A stretch of DNA of 64,000 bases from JAMXLO01 sp963818775 (GCA_963818775.1 CAWFUF010000020.1:124001-188000), one strand, 5' to 3'. Counted from the stretch's first letter, positions 43,481 to 52,459 are shown. The notes: generated by a model from the sequence alone, not told the origin. Numbers and translations are program-made.

Positions 43481-43505
43481 AACCCCCCAACGAAAAAACC
43501 GTTCC
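43481..43505 (-). promoter_or_regulatory. Candidate EcfG-type (general stress) promoter for ku
   Basis: On the minus strand GGAAC (43505-43501) is followed after 17 bases by GTT (43483-43481), resembling the alphaproteobacterial general-stress sigma (EcfG/RpoE2) consensus. It points toward ku, 86 bp from its ATG. The motif is short, so a chance match is possible. The same gap holds the PRC-barrel gene's leader on the other strand. Confidence 0.4.
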
Positions 43506-43533
43506 GGTGCCTGTCCAAAGGAGATATTCAATC

Positions 43534-44022
43534 ATGGCTAGATACGCTTCGATCGGAACCATGCTCGCCGCCACGGCGCTGATTTCGTGGCCGGTCCTGG
43601 CCCAGACCACCGGCACCGGTCCTGCGGCTGCACCGCCGGCACCGCCGCCTGGCATGACATCGAGCCACACCACGACGACAACCACCACCACGCACCCGAC
43701 CACGACTTCGGAGTCCTCGGCGGCCAGCTCATCGAAATACGTCACCGCCGACCATAAGGTGCGCGTGAGCAAGGTGGTGGGTGCTAGCGTCTACAATGAT
43801 CAGAACCAGTCGATCGGTTCGGTCGACGACGTGCTGATGGGCGACAGCAGTCACAAGGCAGACACTGTCGTGCTATCGGTCGGCGGCTTCCTCGGCATGG
43901 GCAGCAAACTCGTGTCCGTGCCGTTCGACCAGCTCAAGGTCGAGAACGACAAGATCGTGATGCCGGGAGCCACCAAGGCCTCCCTGGAGGGCATGCCGGA
44001 CTACCACTACACTAACGCGTGA
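43534..44022 (+). CDS. Exported PRC-barrel domain protein
   Basis: A 162-residue protein with a signal peptide (MARYASIGTMLAATALISWPVLAQ), a Pro/Thr/Ser-rich linker containing a run of eight Thr, and a C-terminal PRC-barrel domain (about 75-155) with GASVYNDQNQSIGSVDDVLMG and VPFDQLKVENDKIVMPG. Such exported PRC-barrel proteins are common in alphaproteobacteria, often as stress- or envelope-related proteins of unknown function. AAAGGAGA lies 9 bases before ATG 43534. It is divergent from ku. Confidence 0.85.
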   Translation: MARYASIGTMLAATALISWPVLAQTTGTGPAAAPPAPPPGMTSSHTTTTTTTTHPTTTSESSAASSSKYVTADHKVRVSKVVGASVYNDQNQSIGSVDDVLMGDSSHKADTVVLSVGGFLGMGSKLVSVPFDQLKVENDKIVMPGATKASLEGMPDYHYTNA

Positions 44023-44145
44023 CCTCCGTCGGAATCGCCACAGCCGAGGCGGTCAATGCGGGATGGGCGGCGATAAGCCGCCCATCTTTTGTACGGCGCA
44101 CTGTGCTGCCATAGTTGCCGGGCGACCGCCGGCGGGAGAGCGTCG

Positions 44146-45348
44146 ATGAACGATCTGGCTGGGGCAGCGTACGCTGTCGAAGAAGCGACACTGCCGCGGC
44201 GCTACGCGGCGATCCGTGCCTGGACGGAACACCTCGCCGCATCGCTGAGCGACGAGGACCAATGTGTCCAGTCCATGCCGGACGCCAGTCCGGCGAAATG
44301 GCATCGCGCTCACACCACGTGGTTCTTCGAACAGTTCGTGCTGACCGCATTGGTGCCGGACTATCAGCCGTTCGACAGTACTTTTTCCTATCTTTTCAAT
44401 TCCTACTACGAGGCTGTTGGCCCGCGGCACCCGCGTCCGAATCGAGGCCTGCTGACACGGCCGTCCGCCTCGCGTGTCGGCGCGTTCCGCCATCATGTCG
44501 ATAGGGCAATGCTCCGGCTTTTGGCACGTCTGCCCAACGAGGCTGCCGGGCTTGTCGAGCTCGGCCTGCAGCACGAACAGCAGCATCAGGAATTGCTGCT
44601 CACCGACATGCTGCATGCGTTCGCGCAGAGCCCGCTGGCGCCCGCCGTGCTGCCGGACTGGCGCGAGCCCCCAGGTGCCCGCGGCCCCACGCAGTTTGTC
44701 GATTGCCCGGGCGGCATGGCCCGGATCGGCCAGCGGGGTGCTGCTTTCTGTTTCGACAACGAGACGCCGGGACATGACGTGTATCTACAGCCGTACCAGT
44801 CGGCGTCGCGCCTGGTGAGCAACGGCGATTGGCTCGACTTCATCGCCGATGGCGGCTATCGCACACCGACACTGTGGATGTCGGACGGCTGGGCGTGCGT
44901 GCAAGCGAACGGCTGGTCGGCCCCGCTGTACTGGCGGGAGGGCGATGGCGGCTGGTGGCAGATGGGACTGGGCGGGCTGACACCGCTCGATGTGGATGCG
45001 CCGGTGCGTCATATAAGCTGGTATGAGGCGGATGCGTTTGCGCGCTGGGCCGGTGCCCGGTTGCCGACCGAGGCCGAATGGGAAGCGGCAAGTCATCGCG
45101 ACGAAATCGAAGAGCTGGCCTCACATGTCTGGCAGTGGACATCCAGCGCATACAGCCCATATCCGGGCTATCGACCGGCCGCCGGTGCGGTCGGCGAGTA
45201 CAACGGCAAGTTCATGATCAATCAGATGGTGTTGCGTGGTGGGTCAATGGCCACGCCGGCAAATCACACACGGCGCAGCTACCGGAATTTCTTCCATCCC
45301 GACAAGCGCTGGCAGTTCAGTGGCGTTCGTCTGGCACGCGACGTCTGA
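44146..45348 (+). CDS. egtB: Ergothioneine biosynthesis protein EgtB (sulfoxide synthase)
   Basis: A 400-residue non-haem iron enzyme that joins a thiol to trimethylhistidine (hercynine) in ergothioneine synthesis. The N-terminal DinB-like domain has HRAHTTWFFEQFVL and the iron motif HEQQHQE (about 143-149), which with the earlier His forms the facial triad. The C-terminal formylglycine-generating-enzyme fold shows VRHISWYEADAFARWAGARLPTEAEWE, VWQWTSSAY and FSGVRLARD. ATG 44146 has GGGAGAG 5 bases upstream. egtD follows 14 bp later. Confidence 0.95.
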   Translation: MNDLAGAAYAVEEATLPRRYAAIRAWTEHLAASLSDEDQCVQSMPDASPAKWHRAHTTWFFEQFVLTALVPDYQPFDSTFSYLFNSYYEAVGPRHPRPNRGLLTRPSASRVGAFRHHVDRAMLRLLARLPNEAAGLVELGLQHEQQHQELLLTDMLHAFAQSPLAPAVLPDWREPPGARGPTQFVDCPGGMARIGQRGAAFCFDNETPGHDVYLQPYQSASRLVSNGDWLDFIADGGYRTPTLWMSDGWACVQANGWSAPLYWREGDGGWWQMGLGGLTPLDVDAPVRHISWYEADAFARWAGARLPTEAEWEAASHRDEIEELASHVWQWTSSAYSPYPGYRPAAGAVGEYNGKFMINQMVLRGGSMATPANHTRRSYRNFFHPDKRWQFSGVRLARDV

Positions 45349-45362
45349 CGGGGAAAGCATAG

Positions 45363-46319
45363 ATGCGTGATGACTCCGCCCTGGGGTTGGCGGCTGGCAG
45401 TGTCGCGGATGCGGCGCTGTCGGGGCTGCTGCAGCCGCGCAAGACGCTGCCGGCGAAGCTGTTTTACGACGAGGAAGGCTGCCGTCTGTTCGGCCGCATC
45501 ACCGAGTTGCCCGAGTACTACCTGACGCGTACCGAGCGCGCCTTGCTGGCCGATGTCGCGCCCCGCGTGGCCGACCTGGTGCGGCGACCGGCGGTCCTGG
45601 TGGAATACGGCGCGAGCGACGAGGCGAAGGCCGAGTTCCTGCTGCGCGAAGGGGCTTTCCGTGCCTATGTGCCGATCGACGTGGCAGAGCCTCAACTCGA
45701 GCAGATGCGCCAGCGGCTTCGCGAGAAGCGCCCGGATCTGCAGGTCTGCGTCGTCCCAGCCGACTTCATGGATGTGGTCGCACTGCCAACGCAGGTGCCA
45801 TCACTGCCGCGGCTGGGTTTCTTCCCCGGATCCACGATCGGCAATCTCGATCCCGTCGAGGCACGGCACTTTTTGGAGCGCGCGCGCGGCGCGCTTGGGC
45901 ATGACTCGTGGTTCCTGGTCGGCGTCGATCTGCGCAAAGACCCGGCGATCCTGTTGCCTGCCTATGACGATGCGCAAGGTGTCACGGCGGCGTTCAATCT
46001 CAATCTGCTGGCGCGGCTTAATCGCGATGCGGGTGCCGATTTTGATCTAGGCGCTTTCGCGCATCATGTGGTGTGGAACGATCAGGAGAGCCGGATCGAG
46101 ATGCACCTGCAAAGCCTGCGCAACCAGACGGTGAAGGTCGCAGGCCAGGCGATCCACTTCACCAGCGATGAGACGATCCACACTGAGAACAGCTACAAAT
46201 ACGCGCCCGAACGCTTCGCGGAACTGACCGAGAAGGCCGGATGGCATGGCGTTGAGCTGTGGAGCGATCCGGCGCGGCTGTTCTCACTGCATCTGCTGGA
46301 ACCGCGACGCGGGCCCTGA
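45363..46319 (+). CDS. egtD: L-histidine N(alpha)-methyltransferase EgtD
   Basis: A 318-residue SAM-dependent enzyme that trimethylates histidine to hercynine, the first step of ergothioneine synthesis. It has the family markers KLFYDEEGCRLFGRITELPEYYLTR broken as KLFYDEEGCRLF and ITELPEYYLTR, the SAM region VEYGASDEAKAEFLL (a variant of the GSG motif), FFPGSTIGNLDP, and HTENSYKY near the C-terminus. It follows egtB in one operon. EgtB plus EgtD without EgtA/C/E is common in proteobacteria. Confidence 0.95.
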   Translation: MRDDSALGLAAGSVADAALSGLLQPRKTLPAKLFYDEEGCRLFGRITELPEYYLTRTERALLADVAPRVADLVRRPAVLVEYGASDEAKAEFLLREGAFRAYVPIDVAEPQLEQMRQRLREKRPDLQVCVVPADFMDVVALPTQVPSLPRLGFFPGSTIGNLDPVEARHFLERARGALGHDSWFLVGVDLRKDPAILLPAYDDAQGVTAAFNLNLLARLNRDAGADFDLGAFAHHVVWNDQESRIEMHLQSLRNQTVKVAGQAIHFTSDETIHTENSYKYAPERFAELTEKAGWHGVELWSDPARLFSLHLLEPRRGP

Positions 46320-46337
46320 GGCCCGTGCCGTTTTGCA

Positions 46338-46829
46338 CTACGCCGCGTCAGCCATCTGTTCGCCCGACAGATAGGCACGCAACTGTAGACGGGCGCGATG
46401 CACGCGACTCTTCAGTGTACCGATCGCGCAGCCGGTTACTTCGGCTGCATCCTCATACGACTGCTCTTGCAGCACTATCATCGACAGCGCCTCGCGCTGG
46501 TCGTGCGGCAGCCGGTCCAGTGCCCAGCCGAGTTCGCGCAATGCTGTACGGTCCTCGTGGGCTGCCTGGACGGGCACTTCCGGCACCGTATCCATATCAG
46601 TATATTCGCGCCGGCTACGTACGCTGCTGATGAAGTGATTGACCATGATACGATGCACCCAGGCGGAGAAATTCGTCCCGGGTGTGAAGCAGTCCTTCGC
46701 CACCAGCGCCTTGGTCGCAACATCCTGAGTAAGGTCTTCGGCCGCAGCCTTGTTCCGCGTCAATGCCAGTGCCCAGACGCGCATCTTTGGCAGAAACTCG
46801 ATCAACTGCTGCTGAAAATCCTGCGACAT
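46338..46829 (-). CDS. ECF-type RNA polymerase sigma factor
   Basis: A 163-residue sigma factor. Region 2 is AAEDLTQDVATKALV and FSAWVHRIMVNHFISSVRSRRE; region 4 is LDRLPHDQREALSMIVLQEQSYEDAAEVTGCAIGTLKSRVHRAR. The size and sequence fit ECF sigma factors close to the EcfG/ECF15-like alphaproteobacterial types, but no NepR or PhyR gene is adjacent, so I do not name it ecfG. ATG 46829 has GGGAGAA 5 bases upstream. It is convergent with egtD (18 bp apart). Confidence 0.88.
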   Translation of the reverse strand: MSQDFQQQLIEFLPKMRVWALALTRNKAAAEDLTQDVATKALVAKDCFTPGTNFSAWVHRIMVNHFISSVRSRREYTDMDTVPEVPVQAAHEDRTALRELGWALDRLPHDQREALSMIVLQEQSYEDAAEVTGCAIGTLKSRVHRARLQLRAYLSGEQMADAA

Positions 46830-46991
46830 GATTGTTCTCCCGGTGCTGAAAGTGCGTGTCCCGTTCGACCTGTGGCGGAAAGGGCGGAGTTGCAAGACGA
46901 ATGACACGACGTTGATGGGCGCTGATTGGCCTGAGGCACACGTTACCGCCGTTTGATCACACGCTCGTGCTGCGCCATTCTCACATCCGTG

Positions 46992-47990
46992 ATGACCCAA
47001 TCGCCACGCAACCTACTGACCGACGTCGCCGGCATTGCCGTTGGCAATGTCGAGGACCTGCTGCTTGGCTCGGGCGTCACCGCGATCGTGTTCGATCGAC
47101 CGGCGGTGGCCTCAGTTTGCGTGCTGGGTGGTGCGCCTGGCGGACGTGACACCGATCTCTTGGCCCCGCATGCGACCGTTCAGGCCGTGGATGCCATCGT
47201 GCTGTCGGGTGGTTCCGCATTCGGCCTCGATGCGGCAGGCGGAGTCCAGGCCGCGCTGCGCGAACAGGGTCGCGGGGTCGCGATCGGTAACGTGCGCGTG
47301 CCTATCGTATCACAGACGATCCTGTTCGACCTGGTGAACGGCGGGAACAAGGACTGGGGCAAGTTCTCGCCATATCGTGACATGGGCTACGCGGCAGCGA
47401 AGGCGATCAACCGCGACTTCTCACTGGGCAGTGTCGGAGCCGGTGCTGGGGCGACGACAGCGACTGTGAAGGGCGGCCTGGGTTCGGCAAGCGCCGTCAC
47501 GTCGGGTGGACACACCATCGCCGCCATTGTGGCAGTGAACGCTGTAGGGGCGCCTACAATCGGCACCGGCGCCCATTTCTGGGCAGCACCTTTCGAGCGG
47601 AACGGCGAATTTGGCAACCGCGGTCTGCCGGCATTGTTCGACACCGCGCTGCGCGTGAAAGGCGGTCGCGGCACCAGCACGACGATTGGCCTCGTTGCCA
47701 CCGACGCGACGCTGAACAAGGCGCAGGCGATGCGACTGGCGATCATGGCGCATGACGGCCTTGCGCGCGCGGTGCTGCCGGCGCACGCGCCACTCGACGG
47801 CGACACGATCTTCGCAGCATCGACTGGATTGCGGCCGGTCACCGAGCCCGCGGTCGAACTCACCGAGCTTGGCCATCTGGCAATTCAGGTGATGGCCCGG
47901 GCGATCGCGCGCGGCGTGTATGAGGCTACAGCGTTGCCGGTCCCGGGCGCGCAGCAATCATGGCGCGATCGGTTCGCGCCATCGGGCTGA
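46992..47990 (+). CDS. P1 family peptidase (DmpA/NylC-type N-terminal nucleophile hydrolase)
   Basis: A 332-residue protein of the self-processing P1/S58 family, which includes L-aminopeptidase/D-esterase DmpA, beta-peptidyl aminopeptidases and nylon-oligomer hydrolase NylC. Visible blocks are LTDVAGIAVGNVED, LSGGSAFGLDAAGGVQ, the Gly-rich GAGAGATTATVKGGLGSAS and IAAIVAVNAVG. Family members cleave themselves to expose a Ser or Thr nucleophile; I cannot fix the exact residue. There is no signal peptide. ATG 46992 fits LLTDVAGIAVG as the natural start; an earlier in-frame GTG exists. The next gene overlaps its stop by one base. Confidence 0.85.
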   Translation: MTQSPRNLLTDVAGIAVGNVEDLLLGSGVTAIVFDRPAVASVCVLGGAPGGRDTDLLAPHATVQAVDAIVLSGGSAFGLDAAGGVQAALREQGRGVAIGNVRVPIVSQTILFDLVNGGNKDWGKFSPYRDMGYAAAKAINRDFSLGSVGAGAGATTATVKGGLGSASAVTSGGHTIAAIVAVNAVGAPTIGTGAHFWAAPFERNGEFGNRGLPALFDTALRVKGGRGTSTTIGLVATDATLNKAQAMRLAIMAHDGLARAVLPAHAPLDGDTIFAASTGLRPVTEPAVELTELGHLAIQVMARAIARGVYEATALPVPGAQQSWRDRFAPSG

Positions 47991-49285
47991 TGCCAACGCC
48001 GCGCGCAGTGGGTCCGGCCGCCATGGCGGCCGCGATCGTTCTGCTCGCGGCGCTGCTGTACGCGTGCGGTTATCGCGAGCAGTATTACGCATTGGCCGAG
48101 ATCTGGGGCGCCGCCCCATTCCGCACGCCGTTCCTTGACATGCAAGGGGTGACGTCACCGGTGGAGTGCCACCGGCTTGGCTATGACGTGTACGTGCAGA
48201 ATCCGTGCGACGTGTTCAATCGCCCGCACAACTATTCGCCGCTGTGGCTCTGGCTGGCCGTGCTGCCGATCACCACGGCGTGGGACGATGCTCTCGCGCT
48301 TGCTCTGGTCGGGCTGTTCCTGGTCGCGCTGGCGTTTCTGCCGCCCGGGCGCGACTGGCGACTGATCACCCTCGCCACGATCTCGAGCACGACGATGTTC
48401 GCGATGGAACGGGCGAATATCGATCTGCTGATGTTCGTGATGGCAATGCTGGTGGTGCGGTTGCGCTTCACCGGCTACGCGATTGCACTGCTGGCAGGCA
48501 TGCTGAAGTTCTACCCGATCGTGCTGCTGCTCGCCGCGGTGCGCGAGCGGGCCCTGGTGTGCCTCGCAGTCTGGACGATGGCGCTCGGTGTTGTCGCGCT
48601 TTGGTTCGCGCTTGATGGGACCGAGATCCTGCGGGCCATTGCCAACATCGGTTCAAACCCGCCGTTCGATGACAACGTGTTCGGCGCGCATAATCTGCCG
48701 TTCGGCATCGCCGCGGTGGTTGGCCTGCCGCGCAGCGGTGCGATGGCGTTGGAGGTGCTGCTGCTCGCGGCCATGGTCGGCGTCGCAATTGGGTCGGCCG
48801 GAAAAGTCAGGACCGACGTGCTGACCGAGGCAGAAGCGGTCCACCTTCTGGTCGGTGCAGCCCTGCTGGTGAGCTGCTTCGTCATCGCGCAGAACGTCTC
48901 ATACCGTGCCATCTACTTCCTGTTCGTGCTTCCCGCTTTGATCGTGTCCTGGCGCGGCGCGGCATGGGTTGCTGTACTGCTGATGTGGAACAGCGGCTTA
49001 CGGCTGGCAATCAACCGGGTGGCCGCGTGGTTCGGCATATCGACGGCGCCTGACGGCATGCTGCATTTCGCCATCTGGCTGCTGCGCGAGCTGGCATGGT
49101 GGGCCGTGATCACGCTGCTTGCGGCGCTATTGCTGCGGCTGGTGTGGGAGTCGCAGGCTGTGCGGCAGGCGGTAACGTGGGGAGGACAACATGAGCGATG
49201 GCGGCGGCGTGCGGCGGATCGAGATCACCGAGAGGGAAGCGCCGGTGTTCGATGGCGCGGAATTCGGCGCGGTCGGACCCTTTGA
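47990..49285 (+). CDS. Polytopic membrane protein, glycosyltransferase family 87 (DUF2029)-like
   Basis: A 431-residue membrane protein with about ten helices. It has the large first periplasmic loop, then ERANIDLLMFVMAMLVV and GMLKFYPIVLLLAAV, which match the polyprenol-phosphate-mannose-dependent glycosyltransferase-like GT87 group. The start ATG 47990 overlaps the peptidase stop by one base; a start at 47960 is also open. The final ~32 residues (ERWRRRAADRD...) are read in a second frame through the first 95 bases of the next gene, so the original stop seems lost. Confidence 0.65.
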   Translation: MPTPRAVGPAAMAAAIVLLAALLYACGYREQYYALAEIWGAAPFRTPFLDMQGVTSPVECHRLGYDVYVQNPCDVFNRPHNYSPLWLWLAVLPITTAWDDALALALVGLFLVALAFLPPGRDWRLITLATISSTTMFAMERANIDLLMFVMAMLVVRLRFTGYAIALLAGMLKFYPIVLLLAAVRERALVCLAVWTMALGVVALWFALDGTEILRAIANIGSNPPFDDNVFGAHNLPFGIAAVVGLPRSGAMALEVLLLAAMVGVAIGSAGKVRTDVLTEAEAVHLLVGAALLVSCFVIAQNVSYRAIYFLFVLPALIVSWRGAAWVAVLLMWNSGLRLAINRVAAWFGISTAPDGMLHFAIWLLRELAWWAVITLLAALLLRLVWESQAVRQAVTWGGQHERWRRRAADRDHREGSAGVRWRGIRRGRTL

Positions 49286-51107
49286 ACGGCTGCACGGGAC
49301 AGCATTTTGCGAGCTGGATCCGGCGCATCCGCTGAACGCCGGCATCGTCAATCTCGACAAGGCGCCGCGCAACGCACGCGGCAATGTCGAGTATCGGTCG
49401 GATTTCCGCATTCTCAAGCCGCTCGACCTTGCGCGCGGCAATGGCTGGCTGGTCTACGACGTGCCGAACCGCGGCAACCAGCCGATCATGTCCCGGCTGA
49501 ACGGCGCGCCGGAGGGAGGCCATCCGCAAAGCGCGGGCAACGGCTTCCTGATGCGACGTGGCTTTACGCTGGTATGGAGTGCATGGCAGGGCGACGTGCC
49601 ACCGGGCAACGATCGCCTGGTCGCGCGCTTCCCCATCATCGAAGGCGTCACCGGCATGGTGCGCGAGGAGTTCATCGCCGAGGCGACGGGGCTACTCGGC
49701 GACGGCAACATCCAGGAGGTATCGGAGGACCGTTTCATCGGCACGCTGGTCTACCCCGTGGCCGACCGGGGGGGCGCGACGTTGACGGTGCGCGAACGCG
49801 AGGCCGATCCGCGCGCCACGCCGCCAGGACTGGCATGGCGTCTGATCGACGAAAGCCATGTTGAGATCACGCGGCCGACCGCGCCCGGCTTCGATCGCGG
49901 CGCGATCTTTGAGTTCATCTATCGAGCGCGCGATCCGATCGTGATGGGCATCGGCTTCGCCGCGATCCGCGACATCGTGTCATTCCTGCGCCACGATGGC
50001 GACAGTCCGCTGCGATCCGGCATCCGGCATGCAGCGGGCTTCGGTATCTCGCAGAGCGGCCGTGTGCTGCGCGACCTGGTCTACTACGGGTTTAACCAGG
50101 ACCTCGCGGGACACCAGGTGTTCGATGGCATCCTGCCGGTTGTCGCGGGCTCGCGCCGTACCTGCATCAACTGGCAGTTCGCGCAGGCCGGCCGCTATTC
50201 GCGTCAGCATGAGGATCATTCGTACGGCGACGACCAGTTCCCGTTCACTTACCCAACGCTGAGCGATCCGATCAGCGGACGCACCGGCGGCATCCTGCAA
50301 CGCGCACGCGACGCCGGTGTGTGTCCGAAGGTGATGCACCTGGATACCGAGAGCGATGTCTGGCAGGCGCGTGCCTCGCTGGTGGTCACCGATACGAAGG
50401 GCGACGACATCACGATGCCGCACGACGTGCGCATCTATTGTGTGACCGGTGTGCCGCACGCGCCGTTCCGGCCGCTGGCCAAGCCGGTCATGCAGTTGCC
50501 TGGCAATCCGCTGGTCTACGGCGCGTTCATGCGCGCACTGCTGATCGCGTTGACCGAATGGGTGGAGCACGGCGTCGCGCCGCCGGACAGCCGATTCCCT
50601 TCGCGCGGTTCGGGAACTCTGGTGCCGCTCGCCGAGGCGCGTGAGAAGTTCCCTAGGTTGCCACAGGTGAATTTCCCAGTCGTGCTGAATGAGCTGCGGC
50701 TGCGCGATCACTCGGCGGAGCCGCCTATCGAAGGCACCTCCTATCCCGTGTTCGTGCAGCCGACGGATGCCGACGGTAACGCGCTGGGAGGCATCCGGCA
50801 TCCGTTGCTGGACGCGCCCCTCGCCACACATGTCGGCTGGTCGCTGCGCGCGGCGGGTTACGGCGAGGGTGACCTGTTCACCATCCAGGGCTCGATGATC
50901 GCGTTCGCCGCGACGGAACAGGAAAGGCAGCGTGCCGGCGATCCGCGGCCATCGCTCGAGGCGCGTTACGGATCGCGCGATGCGTGGGCCGCCAAGCTGG
51001 TGCAGGTCGCAGATCGCCTGGTCGCGGATCGGCTTCTGCTGGCCGAGGATGCCGACCGGCTGATCGCTGCGGCGCGCGAGTCGTGGGACGTCTACCGGGC
51101 GCTGTAG
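49191..51107 (+). CDS. Large alpha/beta hydrolase domain protein
   Basis: A 638-residue cytoplasmic protein of the alpha/beta-hydrolase domain-containing family (Abhydrolase_10 type). It begins IEITEREAPVFDG and has NGWLVYDVPNRGNQP, GFTLVWSAWQGDV and the nucleophile elbow GFGISQSGR (Ser at about residue 288). The second half includes VTGVPHAPFRPL and IEGTSYPVFVQPTDADG. The substrate is unknown. GGGGAGG lies 7 bases before ATG 49191. The gene starts inside the 3' end of the membrane-protein frame. The MaoC-like gene follows 11 bases after its stop. Confidence 0.8.
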   Translation: MSDGGGVRRIEITEREAPVFDGAEFGAVGPFERLHGTAFCELDPAHPLNAGIVNLDKAPRNARGNVEYRSDFRILKPLDLARGNGWLVYDVPNRGNQPIMSRLNGAPEGGHPQSAGNGFLMRRGFTLVWSAWQGDVPPGNDRLVARFPIIEGVTGMVREEFIAEATGLLGDGNIQEVSEDRFIGTLVYPVADRGGATLTVREREADPRATPPGLAWRLIDESHVEITRPTAPGFDRGAIFEFIYRARDPIVMGIGFAAIRDIVSFLRHDGDSPLRSGIRHAAGFGISQSGRVLRDLVYYGFNQDLAGHQVFDGILPVVAGSRRTCINWQFAQAGRYSRQHEDHSYGDDQFPFTYPTLSDPISGRTGGILQRARDAGVCPKVMHLDTESDVWQARASLVVTDTKGDDITMPHDVRIYCVTGVPHAPFRPLAKPVMQLPGNPLVYGAFMRALLIALTEWVEHGVAPPDSRFPSRGSGTLVPLAEAREKFPRLPQVNFPVVLNELRLRDHSAEPPIEGTSYPVFVQPTDADGNALGGIRHPLLDAPLATHVGWSLRAAGYGEGDLFTIQGSMIAFAATEQERQRAGDPRPSLEARYGSRDAWAAKLVQVADRLVADRLLLAEDADRLIAAARESWDVYRAL

Positions 51108-51118
51108 GAGCCGCTGTC

Positions 51119-51580
51119 ATGGAGACCATCGGGCTTGGCTTGCATTTCGAAGACCTGCCGGTGGGGCGGCGCTTTCGCACCATCGGCCGAACGGTGACCG
51201 AGGCGGACATCACCAACTTCGTCAACTGTACCGGCATGGTAGAGGTGCTGTTCACCAACACCGAGTTCCTGCGCGAGGAATCCGACATCAAGCAGCGCCT
51301 GGCACCGGCGGCACTGAGCTATTGCTTCGCCGAAGGGTTGTTGGTGCAGGCGACCATGCAGCACACCGGGTTCGCGTTCCTGCATATGGAACTCAACGTC
51401 GAGCAACCGGTGTTCGCCGGCGACACGATCCATGTGGAGTGCGAGGTGACGGAGGCGCGTTTGTCACGCAACCGACCGGGCCGCGGCCTGGTGCGCACGC
51501 GCAATCAGGTGGTGAAGCAGGACGGCACGGTGGCGCTGACCTATACGCCACTGCGCATGATCAAGTGCCGCGAGGGGTGA
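51119..51580 (+). CDS. MaoC-like hotdog dehydratase/thioesterase
   Basis: A 153-residue hotdog-fold protein with LHFEDLPVGRRFRTIGRTVTEADITNFVNCTG, written here as LPVGRRFRT and TVTEADITNFVN, the start of the MaoC dehydratase signature, and PVFAGDTIHVECEVTEARLS, the strand typical of MaoC/thioesterase. These enzymes hydrate enoyl-CoA or act as thioesterases. ATG 51119 is chosen because it follows the hydrolase stop by 11 bases. The pair with the large hydrolase suggests a short lipid or polyketide-like degradation step, unproven. Confidence 0.8.
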   Translation: METIGLGLHFEDLPVGRRFRTIGRTVTEADITNFVNCTGMVEVLFTNTEFLREESDIKQRLAPAALSYCFAEGLLVQATMQHTGFAFLHMELNVEQPVFAGDTIHVECEVTEARLSRNRPGRGLVRTRNQVVKQDGTVALTYTPLRMIKCREG

Positions 51581-51698
51581 GGGTATGCTTCTGCCCCGCA
51601 TTGGTGCCAGATCGGCGTCTCTCCGAGTCCCAATCGCCACGGACGGCACGATATGCGAGCCGTCTGCTGCTTCGCCGCTCCGCCGACCCGCGCACAGT

Positions 51699-52100
51699 CT
51701 ATCGTACGACAACACGTCCCGTGAGCCAGTCCACGCCGATGGCGACCTGGCGGTCGCCCCCGCGCAACACAAGTCGCCCGCCCGAGGACCCTCCATCCGG
51801 GGTGAAGCTGATGACGCGGTCGCCTGTCGGCGACACATCGGCGGACCATGCAACCGCTGCGCCGCCATCGAGCTGATATCCGCCAGTTCCAAAAGCCACC
51901 GCCACGCCGCGTTCCTCCGCGATCGCACGCGAACGCGCCAAGCGCAGCGCACCAGCCACCTGTCTTGCCGTCGCATCGAGTTCCAGCCGTCGGCTGTGGA
52001 CTGGCCCACGCGTCATCACCAGACCCAGCGCCAGCCCGAGCACGACCAGCACCACGATCATCTCGATCAGCGTGAAGCCCGCCGTGCCACGTCGGTTCAT
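51699..52100 (-). CDS. gspH: Type II secretion pseudopilin GspH
   Basis: A 133-residue minor pseudopilin. The prepilin leader ends with TAGFTLIEMIVVLVVLGLAL: Gly before Phe is the prepilin-peptidase cut, the Phe would be N-methylated, and Glu+5 is present. The globular part is LELDATARQVAGALRLARSRA, the GspH/FimT pattern, and RVISFTPDGGSSGGRLVL. ATG 52100 overlaps the stop of the preceding gene (ATGA). It is the last gene of the leftward unit and the likely substrate of the peptidase two genes upstream. Confidence 0.88.
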   Translation of the reverse strand: MNRRGTAGFTLIEMIVVLVVLGLALGLVMTRGPVHSRRLELDATARQVAGALRLARSRAIAEERGVAVAFGTGGYQLDGGAAVAWSADVSPTGDRVISFTPDGGSSGGRLVLRGGDRQVAIGVDWLTGRVVVR

Positions 52101-52459
52101 CGTTGCGCCTGCGGCCACCCGCCCTTGCGCAGATAGCGCACCAGAAATCCTCCCGACAGCGCCTGCACGCTGAACACGTAGTTTTCACACCGTCCGATTG
52201 GTATGCCGTCGGCGCGATACGCGTCGTAGCTGACCGTCCAAACCGTCACACCGCACAGCACGGTGTTAGGCGTGGAGGAGGGGAATTCGTCGACGAGCCG
52301 AGGCTCGATCCGAGCATAGTAGTCGCGCGTTCGCACCTCTCGCGCCATGACGTCCAATACTGACAGAACACGACAGATAGGCCGGTCTTCGCCAGCGCTG
52401 GCGCGTGGCACGGGCAGCAGGAACAGGATCAACGCCAACGCCACGCCAGCCCGGATCAC
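52097..52459 (-). CDS. Hypothetical exported protein between gspO and gspH
   Basis: A 120-residue protein with a signal peptide (IRAGVALALILFLLPVPRASAG), followed by a mature part with VLSVLDVMAREVRTRDYYARI and CENYVFSVQAL. Two Cys residues (TVLCGVTV and GRCENY) could form a disulfide. I do not recognise the family. GTG 52459 overlaps the peptidase stop (GTGA), and its own TGA overlaps the gspH ATG (ATGA), so it is tightly coupled to the type II secretion operon and is a candidate accessory factor. The frame is open upstream to 52960 but only inside gspO. Confidence 0.7.
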   Translation of the reverse strand: MIRAGVALALILFLLPVPRASAGEDRPICRVLSVLDVMAREVRTRDYYARIEPRLVDEFPSSTPNTVLCGVTVWTVSYDAYRADGIPIGRCENYVFSVQALSGGFLVRYLRKGGWPQAQR

